64,000 bases of DNA from Corynebacterium gerontici (GTDB taxonomy: Bacteria; Actinomycetota; Actinomycetes; Mycobacteriales; Mycobacteriaceae): assembly GCF_003813985.1 (NCBI RefSeq), contig NZ_CP033897.1:372001-436000 (forward strand). Reading direction: 5' to 3'. The position numbers were made by a program, and so were the translations under genes. The notes below the pieces were generated by a model. That model was given only the letters and a program-made list of their open reading frames with translations. It was not told the origin of the DNA and searched no databases. Shown one piece after another: positions 44,358-52,830 of the stretch (the stretch's first letter is position 1; every line of letters starts with the position of its first letter).

Positions 44358-45070
44358 CGCCCGCGATCGAAGTAGAGCACCTGCAATGCCGCTTCGGCGC
44401 CAAGGTCATTTTCCAAGACCTCAACTTGCGCATCAATCAGGGCAGTACTTGCGCGCTGCTCGGGGCCAATGGCGTTGGCAAAACCACACTGCTCGCCATG
44501 CTCGTCGGCGCTTTGGAGCCAAGTGCTGGCAGCATCCGCATCGATGGGTATGACCCAAGGAAGTTCGCACAACCGTTGCATCAGGTGGGTTTCCATTTCG
44601 ATGTCGCAGCCTTACACCCCCACCACAGCCCGCGCCGGCATTTGCAGTGGATGGCGACTGCGCTGGGCGTTGACAAGCAAAGAGTAGACATGCTCATCCA
44701 CCACGCCGGCTTGGAGGCCTTTGCGCACCGTCGCCTCAAGCATTGTTCGCTGGGTATTCGCCAAAGAGCCGGCATTGCCTCAGCGATGCTGGCCGATCCT
44801 CCGATTTTGCTTTTCGACGAACCCCTCAACGGCCTCGACCTCCAAGGCATCCTGTGGTTTCGCGGGCTGCTCGATACCTGGCGCGCGGAAGCGAAAACGG
44901 TGGTCTTATCCACCCACGACCTGCCAGAAGCCCAGCGCAGCGTGGATCAGGTGTGCATTATTGCCGACAAGCAGGTGCGCTTGCAGGCCGGCATGGAGCA
45001 GGTCTTAGCTACTTTTGGTGGGCTTGAGCCGGCCATGATTGCGCACATCCCAGAATTGGCGGGGAGGTAG
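44354..45070 (+). CDS. ABC exporter ATPase
   Basis: A 238-residue ATPase: Walker A GANGVGKTT (37-45), Walker B ILLFDEP (151-157) and the switch histidine in STHDLPEAQ. The signature is unusual: CSLGIRQR (131-138) where LSGGQ is normal, a form seen in ABC-2 and CcmA-like exporters. ATG 44354 overlaps the preceding stop. An exact GCTTTTCGACGA word covers the Walker B codons. With the next gene it should export a lipid, drug or metal complex. Confidence 0.88.
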   Translation: MTPAIEVEHLQCRFGAKVIFQDLNLRINQGSTCALLGANGVGKTTLLAMLVGALEPSAGSIRIDGYDPRKFAQPLHQVGFHFDVAALHPHHSPRRHLQWMATALGVDKQRVDMLIHHAGLEAFAHRRLKHCSLGIRQRAGIASAMLADPPILLFDEPLNGLDLQGILWFRGLLDTWRAEAKTVVLSTHDLPEAQRSVDQVCIIADKQVRLQAGMEQVLATFGGLEPAMIAHIPELAGR

Positions 45071-45073
45071 CCC

Positions 45074-45850
45074 ATGCATACGTTGATCCGCAATGTTCGC
45101 GCCGAGGCCACACGCCTTTCAGGCCTAGGGCCTTGGCTGTGCTGGGTACTGCCCCTAGCGGTGTGCGCCCCTTTGCTGATCACCCTCGCGGTGGCCGCGG
45201 TTGCCAGCCGTATTGCTGCTGAAAGCTCGATCTTAAAAGTCCAGGGAGTTAGCAGCGATAACGCCGCCTACTGGGTGGTGCATCTAGGCGTGCTGATCTG
45301 CGTGATCGGTGCGGCCCTGGCCCAAACCAGCACCACCCAATTAGCACCCGTCGCGCTGCTACACCAACGCCTCCAGCCTCACAGCCTGCACATCCTGTTC
45401 GCCCGGTGGTTGCTCTGCGGTGCGGTGGCCTGCATGGTGGTGTGGCTTGATATCTTCCTCTTGCTCGTGGTGCTGCCCCAAGCATTCGGGCAGGTATATG
45501 CCGGGGTAGATCTCTTTTCTTTCACCGGCGCGCGCCTGCTGTGGGCAGGCCCTGTATGGGCGTGGATTGCCTGCGGCTTTGGCATTGGCCTCGGTGCGGT
45601 GCTGCGCACCCCCGCTGCCACCATCGCGGTGCTCAGCGTGTGGGCGCTGTTGATAGAAAACGCCATCGCCTTATTGCCACACGGCGGCACACTGCTGCAA
45701 TTCATGCCCTTTATCAACGGCACCTTCGCCACGGGGCAGGCCGTAGCCATCGAACCTGGATGGGGCCAAAATGGCGCACTGCTGTATGTTGCCATCCTGG
45801 CGCTAGCCGTGGTGTTTTTAGGTGCATTGCTGCGCAAACGTAACTACTAG
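45074..45850 (+). CDS. ABC exporter permease (ABC-2 type)
   Basis: A 258-residue protein with six hydrophobic helices separated by short loops, and no binding-protein partner, as in ABC-2-type exporters. It begins 3 bp after the ATPase gene and ends with the basic LRKRNY. I cannot assign the substrate. The grouping methyltransferase, anchored protein, ATPase and permease behind a DtxR-like box suggests export of a methylated or iron-linked compound, which is inference. Confidence 0.82.
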   Translation: MHTLIRNVRAEATRLSGLGPWLCWVLPLAVCAPLLITLAVAAVASRIAAESSILKVQGVSSDNAAYWVVHLGVLICVIGAALAQTSTTQLAPVALLHQRLQPHSLHILFARWLLCGAVACMVVWLDIFLLLVVLPQAFGQVYAGVDLFSFTGARLLWAGPVWAWIACGFGIGLGAVLRTPAATIAVLSVWALLIENAIALLPHGGTLLQFMPFINGTFATGQAVAIEPGWGQNGALLYVAILALAVVFLGALLRKRNY

Positions 45851-45877
45851 CACCTGCGGCAGATAGAATCACCGCTC

Positions 45878-47173
45878 ATGAACTCCCTGCGGTACAAAAT
45901 CGCCTCGTACTTCCAAACCTTCTGGTTTATCCCGGCAGTGATGGTGGTCTTTTCCATCGTGCTGGCGCAGTTCCTGATCTGGCTGGAATTGCGATTCGGC
46001 GTACCAAGCCAGCTCAGCTTCATTTATCAAGGTGGCGAATCCGGTGCTCGAAGCCTACTGAGCTCCATCACCACCGCCAGCATCGGCGTGGCGGGCACCA
46101 TGTTCTCCATTACGATCGCGGCGCTTTCCTCGGTGGTGTCCACGATGGGCCCACGCCTGTTGCATAGCTTCTTGCAGGATCGCGGCATTAAGATCACCCT
46201 GGGCATCTTCGTTGCCACCTTCGCCTTTGCTCTCTTCTCCCTGCGCTCGATCAGCGCTGGCCAGGAGGGTGAAGAGGTATTCGTGCCGCACTACAACGTC
46301 ACGATGGTGATGATTTACTCCACGGCCTACATCGCCGCAGTTGTTTACTACATTGGCCACATGGCGGGCAGCATTTCCATGACGCGGGTGGTGAACCTGC
46401 TTGCCGACGACCTCTCCAACGCCCTGCACAAAGGCACCAAGCAGGCGGAGGATGAGCGAGACCTCACCCCGCCTACCGAGGGATACTTCTTAAGCGGGGA
46501 TGAGATCACCGCTGATCGAGGCGGCTATGTGCAATACGTGGATTATCAGGGGTTAGCGCAGGCTGCGGAAAAACACGAAGCGGCCATTGAGTTGCTCGTG
46601 CGTCCCGGCACACATGTTACGGAATGTGATCTCCTCGCTCGCTGCGTGCCAGAGCGCTTCGACATTAACGAGTACCTGGTAATCGGCAATGTGCGCAGTG
46701 ATAAGCAAGACATGGAATTCTCGGTGCGCCAATTGCTTGAAGTGGCCGTGCGTGCGCTGAGCCCAGGTACCAATGATCCTTTCACTGCAATGGACATCAT
46801 TGATCGCTTCGCCGAGGTCTTAAGCCAGTTGCGTGACCGCGCGCTGCCCGAAGGCGTGATCCAGCGTGATGATGCCATTCGCGTGATCTATGACGTCACC
46901 ACGTACGAGGGCCTTCTGGATGAAATGTTCCTGCAAATCAGGCAGAACGCTAACGGCACCGTGGCGGTATACATCCGCATGATGGAGGCGTTCAGCAAGG
47001 TGGTGTGCAGCACCAAGCGCCCTGAGCGCAGAGAAGCGCTCAAGCATCATGCGGACCTGGTGATGAGCGATGCGCGCGACTTGGTCAGTACACCCCAGGA
47101 TTTGCAAACGCTTGAGCGCCGCTATGAGCGTTTCATCCAGCTGATGGAATCCCCGAAAACGCCGCGTTCCTAA
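45878..47173 (+). CDS. DUF2254 membrane protein
   Basis: A 431-residue protein with four N-terminal helices in the first 175 residues and a large soluble C-terminal part. Family features include TASIGVAGTMFSITIAALSSVVSTMGPRLL split over helix 2, and the SPGTNDPFTAMDIIDRF segment. The function is unknown. It starts 27 bp after the ABC permease and may be read from the same transcript. Its end overlaps the convergent thioesterase gene by 4 bp. Confidence 0.85.
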   Translation: MNSLRYKIASYFQTFWFIPAVMVVFSIVLAQFLIWLELRFGVPSQLSFIYQGGESGARSLLSSITTASIGVAGTMFSITIAALSSVVSTMGPRLLHSFLQDRGIKITLGIFVATFAFALFSLRSISAGQEGEEVFVPHYNVTMVMIYSTAYIAAVVYYIGHMAGSISMTRVVNLLADDLSNALHKGTKQAEDERDLTPPTEGYFLSGDEITADRGGYVQYVDYQGLAQAAEKHEAAIELLVRPGTHVTECDLLARCVPERFDINEYLVIGNVRSDKQDMEFSVRQLLEVAVRALSPGTNDPFTAMDIIDRFAEVLSQLRDRALPEGVIQRDDAIRVIYDVTTYEGLLDEMFLQIRQNANGTVAVYIRMMEAFSKVVCSTKRPERREALKHHADLVMSDARDLVSTPQDLQTLERRYERFIQLMESPKTPRS

Positions 47174-48150
47174 TCCACCTGTTGGTAGCCGCTGCGGGAC
47201 ACCAAGGGCAGCGGCGAATACTGGGCGCGTAGCTCTCGCAGGGTATTCGCGTGTTCGGCGAGGCGCTTGTCCTCCACCGTGCGCGGATTGAACTGCCGGG
47301 CGGGTAGGGGATTGCCGTCGATATCCATGCCGATATAGGTGACTGTGGCGTGAATGGCGGTCTGCAGCGCATCGCGGCCGCCCTTGGGATCACCGGCGCG
47401 CACGTGGACTGAGGTTTGCATGGAGCGGGCGTCGGTGCGCATGAGCCGAGCATCCACTTCAATCAGGTCGCCGATGGAGATGGGGCGGTAGAAACGGATG
47501 CCACCGGCGTATACCGCCACGGTGTGCTCGCCGGACCACTCCATGGTGCAGGCGGTCCCGGCTTCGTCGATCCATTCCATGGCGGAGCCGCCGTGGACTT
47601 TGCCGCCCCAGTTCACATCCGTTGGCCGGGCGAGGAAGCGGTTGATCAACCTTGGTGCTTCCGATGGGCCGTCGTAGGTCTGCTTTTCCATTTCTTCTTC
47701 AATGGCCTTGCGCAGCTCGATGCGTGACTCCGCAGCATCGTGAACCCTTCGGCCTTCCTCGCTGCTGGGCTCGTACTTTGGCACGGTAACGGGTTTGCCG
47801 GAGCCGGGATCTTTGGCCACGAAGATCACTAGGCAGTCGCAGGCGCGGGTAAACACACCTTCGCGAGGATCAGCGGAGAGCACTTCGTTGACGATGTGCA
47901 TGGAGGATCGGCCGGTCATGGCGATGCGTGAGCGCACTTCAACCATGTCGCCGGATTTGATGGGGCGTGTGAAGTGGATGTGTCCAACGTAGGCGGTTAC
48001 GCAGTAGGTACCGGACCATTGCACCGCGCAGGCGTATGCGGCTTTGTCGATCCATTCCAGGAGCCTGCCGCCGCCGACGCCGTGGCTTCCGGCCATGATG
48101 ATGTCTGTGGGGGCAGCAAGAAAGCGCAGAGTCACCGAAGATTTGCTCAT
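47170..48150 (-). CDS. Acyl-CoA thioesterase, double hotdog
   Basis: A 326-residue protein made of two similar hotdog domains of the YciA/ACOT7 type. Each carries the family pattern: MAGSHGVGGGRLLEWIDKAAYACA in the first, then WGGKVHGGSAMEWIDEAGTACT in the second, each followed by HFTRPI or RFYRPI. The paired Asn/Asp positions of ACOT7 are partly changed (Ser/Gly-Gly-Gly), so activity may lie in one half. It hydrolyses acyl-CoA to free acid and CoA. Confidence 0.88.
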   Translation of the reverse strand: MSKSSVTLRFLAAPTDIIMAGSHGVGGGRLLEWIDKAAYACAVQWSGTYCVTAYVGHIHFTRPIKSGDMVEVRSRIAMTGRSSMHIVNEVLSADPREGVFTRACDCLVIFVAKDPGSGKPVTVPKYEPSSEEGRRVHDAAESRIELRKAIEEEMEKQTYDGPSEAPRLINRFLARPTDVNWGGKVHGGSAMEWIDEAGTACTMEWSGEHTVAVYAGGIRFYRPISIGDLIEVDARLMRTDARSMQTSVHVRAGDPKGGRDALQTAIHATVTYIGMDIDGNPLPARQFNPRTVEDKRLAEHANTLRELRAQYSPLPLVSRSGYQQVD

Positions 48151-48188
48151 GGAAGAACTGTAGCAATTGTGGCTTAGACTGCATTCTT

Positions 48189-48581
48189 ATGGCACGTATC
48201 GATCCCGCTGAAACCCGTGAAGCAATCGCTGCGCTCGCACCTTGGCTTTTCGACGCCACCGTGACCCAGCCTCCCCGTCCCGCATTGGCGCGGGCGGTTC
48301 GTTTGAGCGCGCGGCTGTTGGCGCAGGAAAGTCCGGGTCATTCTGTCGAGGTGCGGGTGCCCCCCTTTGTGGCGGTGCAGTGCATTGAGGGGCCGAGGCA
48401 TACACGCGGCACGCCCCCGAATGTGGTGGAGTGTTCACCGCGCACTTGGCTGCGCTTAGTTGCGGGCTTGGACCGCTGGGATGATGCGGATATCGACGCC
48501 TCCGGCACCCGGGCCGCCGAGGTGGCAGCGCTGTTGCCATTCGTGCCGCTGCATCCCGATGCTGGCGCCGAAGTTGGATGA
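48189..48581 (+). CDS. Sterol-carrier-like protein (bacterial SCP orthologue)
   Basis: A 130-residue soluble protein. RVPPFVAVQCIEGPRHTRGTPPNVVE and the WLRLVAGLDRWDDA segment fit the small actinobacterial SCP-like family that lies upstream of purF (Rv0807 in M. tuberculosis). The role is unknown; the fold suggests lipid binding. The first codons contain GCTTTTCGACGC, another exact copy of the dispersed word (48245-48256), and a second copy lies 5 bp after the stop. Confidence 0.8.
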   Translation: MARIDPAETREAIAALAPWLFDATVTQPPRPALARAVRLSARLLAQESPGHSVEVRVPPFVAVQCIEGPRHTRGTPPNVVECSPRTWLRLVAGLDRWDDADIDASGTRAAEVAALLPFVPLHPDAGAEVG

Positions 48582-48586
48582 GATGG

Positions 48587-48599
48587 GACGTCGAAAAGC
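48587..48599 (+). repeat. Copy of dispersed CGTCGAAAAGC element
   Basis: GACGTCGAAAAGC between the SCP-like gene and purF. With the reverse copy at 48245-48256 it makes an inverted pair around most of the SCP-like gene. Confidence 0.65.
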
Positions 48600-48665
48600 G
48601 CTAATTTCCGGGGCCGGTACCCCAACATGGGGCGGGGATGCGGGGTAGTGGGTTAGCATGGCTGC

Positions 48666-50186
48666 GTGGTAAATACACAAGTGCCTCAAGGTGTTACCCC
48701 CGCACCATTCGATGACCACGGCGAGCAATCGCCCCGCGAAGAGTGCGGCGTTTTCGGTGTGTGGGCGCCAGGTGAAGAAGTATCTAAGCTGACCTATTTT
48801 GGCCTTTTCGCCTTGCAGCACCGTGGCCAGGAAGCCGCCGGTATTGCCGTTGGGGATGGCGACCAGGTGGTGGTGTTCAAAGACCTCGGGCTGGTCAGCC
48901 AAGTGTTTGATGAACCCACCCTGGAATCCCTGCGCGGTGACGTGGGCATTGGCCACACGCGTTACTCCACTGCTGGCGGTGTGACCTGGGAGAATTCGCA
49001 GCCGATGTTTCGGGTGGCTCCCGATGGCACCGACGTGGCCCTGTGCCACAACGGCAATCTGGTGAATTTCCTGGAGCTGCTGGATGAGGCCGCCGAAAAG
49101 GATCTCGTGCGCAAAGAAGACGCGCCCTCGGATTCCGACGTGATGACAGCGCTGCTCTCTCACGCAATTCACGATGGGCAAACACTTTTCGACGCCGCGC
49201 GTGACCTCCTCCCACGCATCCGAGGCGCATTCTGCCTCACCTTCACTGACGGCCATACGCTTTACGCCGCCCGCGATCCCTGGGGCATCCGCCCGCTGGT
49301 GCTGGGCAGGCTCGACGGGGGATGGACGGTGGCTTCGGAAACTTGCGCCCTCGACATCGTCGGTGCTTCCTTTGTCCGCGAAATTGAGCCGGGCGAAATG
49401 GTGGCGATCGATGGCTCTGGGGTTCGCTCGGTCCGCTTCGCCGAGGTGGAGCGCAAAACCTGCGTGTTCGAGTACGTCTATCTTGCCCGCCCCGACTCCA
49501 CAATTCACGGGCGAAACGTGAACGCAACCCGCTTGGAAATCGGGCGCCGTTTGGCCAGAGAATTCCCCGCCGAGGCGGATCTGGTGATCCCCGTGCCGGA
49601 GTCCGGCAACCCAGCGGCGGTGGGCTATGCCCAAGAGTCGGGTATTCCCTTCGGCCAGGGCCTGGTGAAAAATGCCTACGTTGGGCGCACCTTCATCCAA
49701 CCTTCCCAAACACTGCGTCAACTCGGCATTCGCTTGAAGCTCAATCCGCTGCGAGAGGTGATTCAAGGCAAGCGCCTGGTGGTGGTGGATGATTCGATCG
49801 TGCGCGGCAATACGCAGCGAGCCTTGATTCGGATGTTGCGCGAGGCCGGCGCCAAAGAGGTGCATGTGCGCATTGCATCGCCGCCGGTGAAGTGGCCCTG
49901 CTTCTACGGGATTGACTTCGCAAGCCCCGGCGAGCTCATCGCCAACGCCGTCACCGGCGACAATGATGCAGAGCTCGCGGCACAGGTTAGCACCGCTATC
50001 GGTTCGGATTCCCTCGGATATGTCTCCACCGAAGCCATGATCGAGGCAACCTCGCAGCCCGCCAGCGAATTGTGCGCAGCTTGCTTCGACGGGCACTATC
50101 CCATTGGCATGCCTGCGGGAAATAAGAACGCCGAGTTGGTTTCCGCCATGAAGCGCGGGAGCTGCGGTGGCCCGGAACACGACTAG
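48666..50186 (+). CDS. purF: Amidophosphoribosyltransferase
   Basis: A 506-residue enzyme for the committed step of purine synthesis (PRPP plus glutamine to phosphoribosylamine). The catalytic cysteine is Cys27 in EECGVFGVW, exposed by removal of a propeptide as in the B. subtilis type. Cysteines in KTCVF, WPCFYG and LCAAC match the 4Fe-4S ligands of that type. The PRPP loop is VVVDDSIVRGNT. A TAGCAT -10 (48654-48659) ends 6 bp before GTG 48666 and there is no Shine-Dalgarno, so it is probably leaderless. purM follows after 41 bp. Confidence 0.96.
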   Translation: MVNTQVPQGVTPAPFDDHGEQSPREECGVFGVWAPGEEVSKLTYFGLFALQHRGQEAAGIAVGDGDQVVVFKDLGLVSQVFDEPTLESLRGDVGIGHTRYSTAGGVTWENSQPMFRVAPDGTDVALCHNGNLVNFLELLDEAAEKDLVRKEDAPSDSDVMTALLSHAIHDGQTLFDAARDLLPRIRGAFCLTFTDGHTLYAARDPWGIRPLVLGRLDGGWTVASETCALDIVGASFVREIEPGEMVAIDGSGVRSVRFAEVERKTCVFEYVYLARPDSTIHGRNVNATRLEIGRRLAREFPAEADLVIPVPESGNPAAVGYAQESGIPFGQGLVKNAYVGRTFIQPSQTLRQLGIRLKLNPLREVIQGKRLVVVDDSIVRGNTQRALIRMLREAGAKEVHVRIASPPVKWPCFYGIDFASPGELIANAVTGDNDAELAAQVSTAIGSDSLGYVSTEAMIEATSQPASELCAACFDGHYPIGMPAGNKNAELVSAMKRGSCGGPEHD

Positions 50187-50227
50187 CATCGAATACGACC
50201 TCCCCATCTACTAGGAAGATCATCACT

Positions 50228-51283
50228 ATGACCGAAGAAGTGTCCTACGCCGCTGCTGGCGTCGATATCGAAGCTGGCGATCGCGCAGTCGAACTCTTCG
50301 CGCCCCATGCAAAGCGTGCCACGCGCCCCGAGGTGCGAGGTGGCCTCGGCGGCTTTGCCGGGCTGTTCGCCCTGGGTAAATACCGGGAGCCGCTTCTTGC
50401 CGCAGGTTCCGATGGGGTGGGCACAAAATTGGCTATTGCCCAGGCAATGGACAAGCACGACACCATCGGCATCGACTTGGTAGCCATGTGCGTTGATGAT
50501 CTCGTGGTCTGCGGCGCGGAGCCGCTTTTCCTCCAGGATTACATTGCCATTGGCAAGGTGGTGCCCGAACACGTCGCGGGAATTGTCAAGGGCATTGCCG
50601 AAGGCTGCGTTCAAGCCGGGTGCGCGCTGCTCGGCGGCGAAACCGCAGAGCACCCCGGCGTGATGGAGCCCGGTGAATACGACGTCTCTGCCACCGCCGT
50701 CGGCGTCGTGGAGGCCGACGAGCTACTGGGTCCGGATCGCGTGCGCAAGGGCGACGTGGTGATCGCCATGGCATCTTCCGGTCTGCACTCGAACGGCTAC
50801 TCCCTGGCCCGCCACGTCTTGCTGGATAAGGCGGGCCTCCAACTGGATGTGAAGATGGAGGAACTGGATCGTACCCTCGGTGAGGAGCTGCTCGAGCCAA
50901 CGCGCATCTACACCAAAGATTGCCTGGCGCTGGCGGGCGAATGCGAAGTGCACACCTTCTGCCACGTCACCGGCGGTGGACTCGCGGGGAATCTGGCTCG
51001 CGTGATCCCGGAGGGGCTCAGTGCCGAGCTTTCCCGAGCAACCTGGACACCAGGGCCCATTTTCAAAACGATCCAATCGGTGGGGCAAGTGCCTCAAGAG
51101 GAGATGGAAAAAACCTTCAACATGGGCGTGGGCATGGTGGCCGTAGTGGCGGCAAAGGATCGCGACCGCGCTCTGGCGATGCTCACCGCTCGCCACATTG
51201 AGGCCTGGGAACTCGGCCAGGTAGTAGCAGCAGAATCTCATGCCGAACCGGTAGTGCTTAGTGGCACCCACCCCGGCTACTAA
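50228..51283 (+). CDS. purM: AIR synthase
   Basis: A 351-residue phosphoribosylformylglycinamidine cyclo-ligase, closing the imidazole ring. Landmarks: YAAAGVDIEAGDRAVE at the start, LLAAGSDGVGTKLAIAQ, GIDLVAMCVDDLVVCGAEPLFLQDY (split here), GGETAEHPGVM, ALASSGLHSNGYS-type and HVTGGGLAGNLARVIP. AGGAAGAT lies 10 bp before ATG 50228. It shares a transcript with purF and ends before a strong terminator. Confidence 0.96.
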   Translation: MTEEVSYAAAGVDIEAGDRAVELFAPHAKRATRPEVRGGLGGFAGLFALGKYREPLLAAGSDGVGTKLAIAQAMDKHDTIGIDLVAMCVDDLVVCGAEPLFLQDYIAIGKVVPEHVAGIVKGIAEGCVQAGCALLGGETAEHPGVMEPGEYDVSATAVGVVEADELLGPDRVRKGDVVIAMASSGLHSNGYSLARHVLLDKAGLQLDVKMEELDRTLGEELLEPTRIYTKDCLALAGECEVHTFCHVTGGGLAGNLARVIPEGLSAELSRATWTPGPIFKTIQSVGQVPQEEMEKTFNMGVGMVAVVAAKDRDRALAMLTARHIEAWELGQVVAAESHAEPVVLSGTHPGY

Positions 51284-51301
51284 GCCAACTGCGCGAACAG
51301 C

Positions 51302-51339
51302 AAAAAGGGGAAATGGAGTTTTTCCACTTCCCCTTTTTT
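51302..51339 (+). terminator. Rho-independent terminator after purM
   Basis: AAAAAGGGGAA and TGGA pair with TCCA and TTCCCCTTTTTT around a GTTTT loop. The A and T runs make it able to work in both directions, also for the convergent DUF3073 gene. Confidence 0.88.
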
Positions 51340-51383
51340 AGCGTTGCATGTAAAGCTGTGTTCGCAAGAACGGAATCAGACGG

Positions 51384-51545
51384 CTAGTCGCGCCAATCGT
51401 AATCCGAATAGTCGTCTTCACGGTCATCGTCGTGAGACTTGCCGGCAAGTTCACGCTGAAGCCGCTCCAAGTCCATTTCTGGCGTGTTGTACTTGAGCTG
51501 GCGTGCAACCTTGGTCTGCTTAGCCTTCGCGCGTCCGCGACCCAT
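51384..51545 (-). CDS. DUF3073 small basic/acidic protein
   Basis: A 53-residue protein: MGRGRAKAKQTKVARQLKY, then an amphipathic helix and an acidic tail rich in Asp and Tyr (DDDREDDYSDYDWRD). This is the actinobacterial DUF3073 family found next to purM (Rv0810c). The basic head suggests nucleic-acid binding, but the function is unknown. ATG 51545 has AAGGGGG upstream. The acid tail repeats D/Y, D/W in a way typical of the family. Confidence 0.88.
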   Translation of the reverse strand: MGRGRAKAKQTKVARQLKYNTPEMDLERLQRELAGKSHDDDREDDYSDYDWRD

Positions 51546-51707
51546 GGCATGACCCCCTTGGAGTAACTTCGATCGGCCCACGGAATTCACCGGGGCCGCT
51601 CGCTATCTTGTGCTATTTCGTATATTCCTACCAGACACAATAGCCCGAAAGGTGGTCATTTGTCGCCCTAGGGGGTATGACCTCGCTTTTTGCTTGGGCG
51701 TTTGTGC

Positions 51708-52799
51708 TTATCGACGCCCCTGTAAACGCTCAATCGCCTCACGCCCAGCGGGGGTACCGCCGTCCACGGGAACCGAGTCGTGATCCACCGCCACGGCTAC
51801 CTCGCCGGCGCGCAGATCCTTTTTGTTCACAGCCGAACGCTTCAACACGGCCAACGCCACGGGTCCGTACTCATAGTCGTGCACCACCGTGCCGATTCTG
51901 CCGAGTGCGCGCGATGAAGCACCAGCGGTAATCGGTTCGCCTGTCAGCGGCAGGGTGGGAGCTGAACCATCGAGGTGGACGAGCACCACCACGCGCGGAG
52001 ATCGTCCCAAGTTTTCTACCCGCGCCACCGTCTCTTGACCCCGATAGCAGCCTTTGTGCAGATGCACTGCCTGAGCAAGCAACACCGGGGACTCATGCGG
52101 GATGGACTTCTCATCGAGATCCAAGGAGCGCTCAGGCATGAGGGAACGAACGCGCTGCGCCTGGTACGCCATGAGGCCCGTGGCAGTGGCGCCGTCGCGA
52201 ATGAGAGACGTGGCGACGTCGAAAAGCTCTGTCTTGGCTACCAAAAGATCAAGACGCGGCAAACCAAATCCCTCAACCATCCTGTGCGGGTGCTCCCAAT
52301 CCCGTGCCGGAAGCGTGCCAATTAAGGTGAGAATCCCGATCTCAGGCGTGCTGATTTCCACCTTGGACCAAAACACCATCTTTTGCAGGTAATCCAGCAG
52401 CGTAGGCGCATCGGCTGGTTCGCAGTCTAGATAGAAGATGTCATTCCAAAACAGCACATCCATCTGGTGCACAATCCTGCCTTGTGCGTCCAAATTCAGC
52501 GCCTGCGCCGCGAAGCCGTGCTCGGCCTGGTCAAGTTTTTGGCTCAGCAGATTGTTCAAAAACGCCGGAGCATCCTCGCCGCTGACGGCAATGACAGTGC
52601 GGTGCGAACGGTCGATCAACGCCAAGGAAGGTTCAAAGACGCGCTGCTCGCTCAGCGGATCGCCATAATGCCACGCCACGCCCGGGTGGGCGGCTTGAGC
52701 CGTGGGATCGTCTTCGGGTGAAAGTGCCGTGGCACCGGGGAGTTGTAGGAGCGGGGAAACGGCATGAAGGGAGTCAGTATTTTTCATCGTAGTGGCCAT
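51708..52799 (-). CDS. ygfZ: Folate-binding protein YgfZ
   Basis: A 363-residue member of the GcvT-like family with the YgfZ signature KGCYRGQE, whose cysteine is essential in the E. coli protein. YgfZ uses tetrahydrofolate in maintenance of iron-sulphur enzymes. The N-terminal FLNNLLSQKLDQ and the middle ALNLDAQGRIVHQMDV segments are typical. I choose ATG 52799 (MATTMKNTD), with AAAGGGTGG upstream; ATG 52787 is possible. It is divergent from the aminotransferase gene with start sites 31 bp apart, so their promoters overlap. Confidence 0.9.
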   Translation of the reverse strand: MATTMKNTDSLHAVSPLLQLPGATALSPEDDPTAQAAHPGVAWHYGDPLSEQRVFEPSLALIDRSHRTVIAVSGEDAPAFLNNLLSQKLDQAEHGFAAQALNLDAQGRIVHQMDVLFWNDIFYLDCEPADAPTLLDYLQKMVFWSKVEISTPEIGILTLIGTLPARDWEHPHRMVEGFGLPRLDLLVAKTELFDVATSLIRDGATATGLMAYQAQRVRSLMPERSLDLDEKSIPHESPVLLAQAVHLHKGCYRGQETVARVENLGRSPRVVVLVHLDGSAPTLPLTGEPITAGASSRALGRIGTVVHDYEYGPVALAVLKRSAVNKKDLRAGEVAVAVDHDSVPVDGGTPAGREAIERLQGRR

Positions 52800-52830
52800 T
52801 TTTACACCACCCTTTGGGCATAATGAAGGT

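Noticed and set aside
48456-50207. 583-codon minus-strand frame
   Set aside because: It lies antisense to purF, whose motifs are complete; the shadow frame has no motifs.
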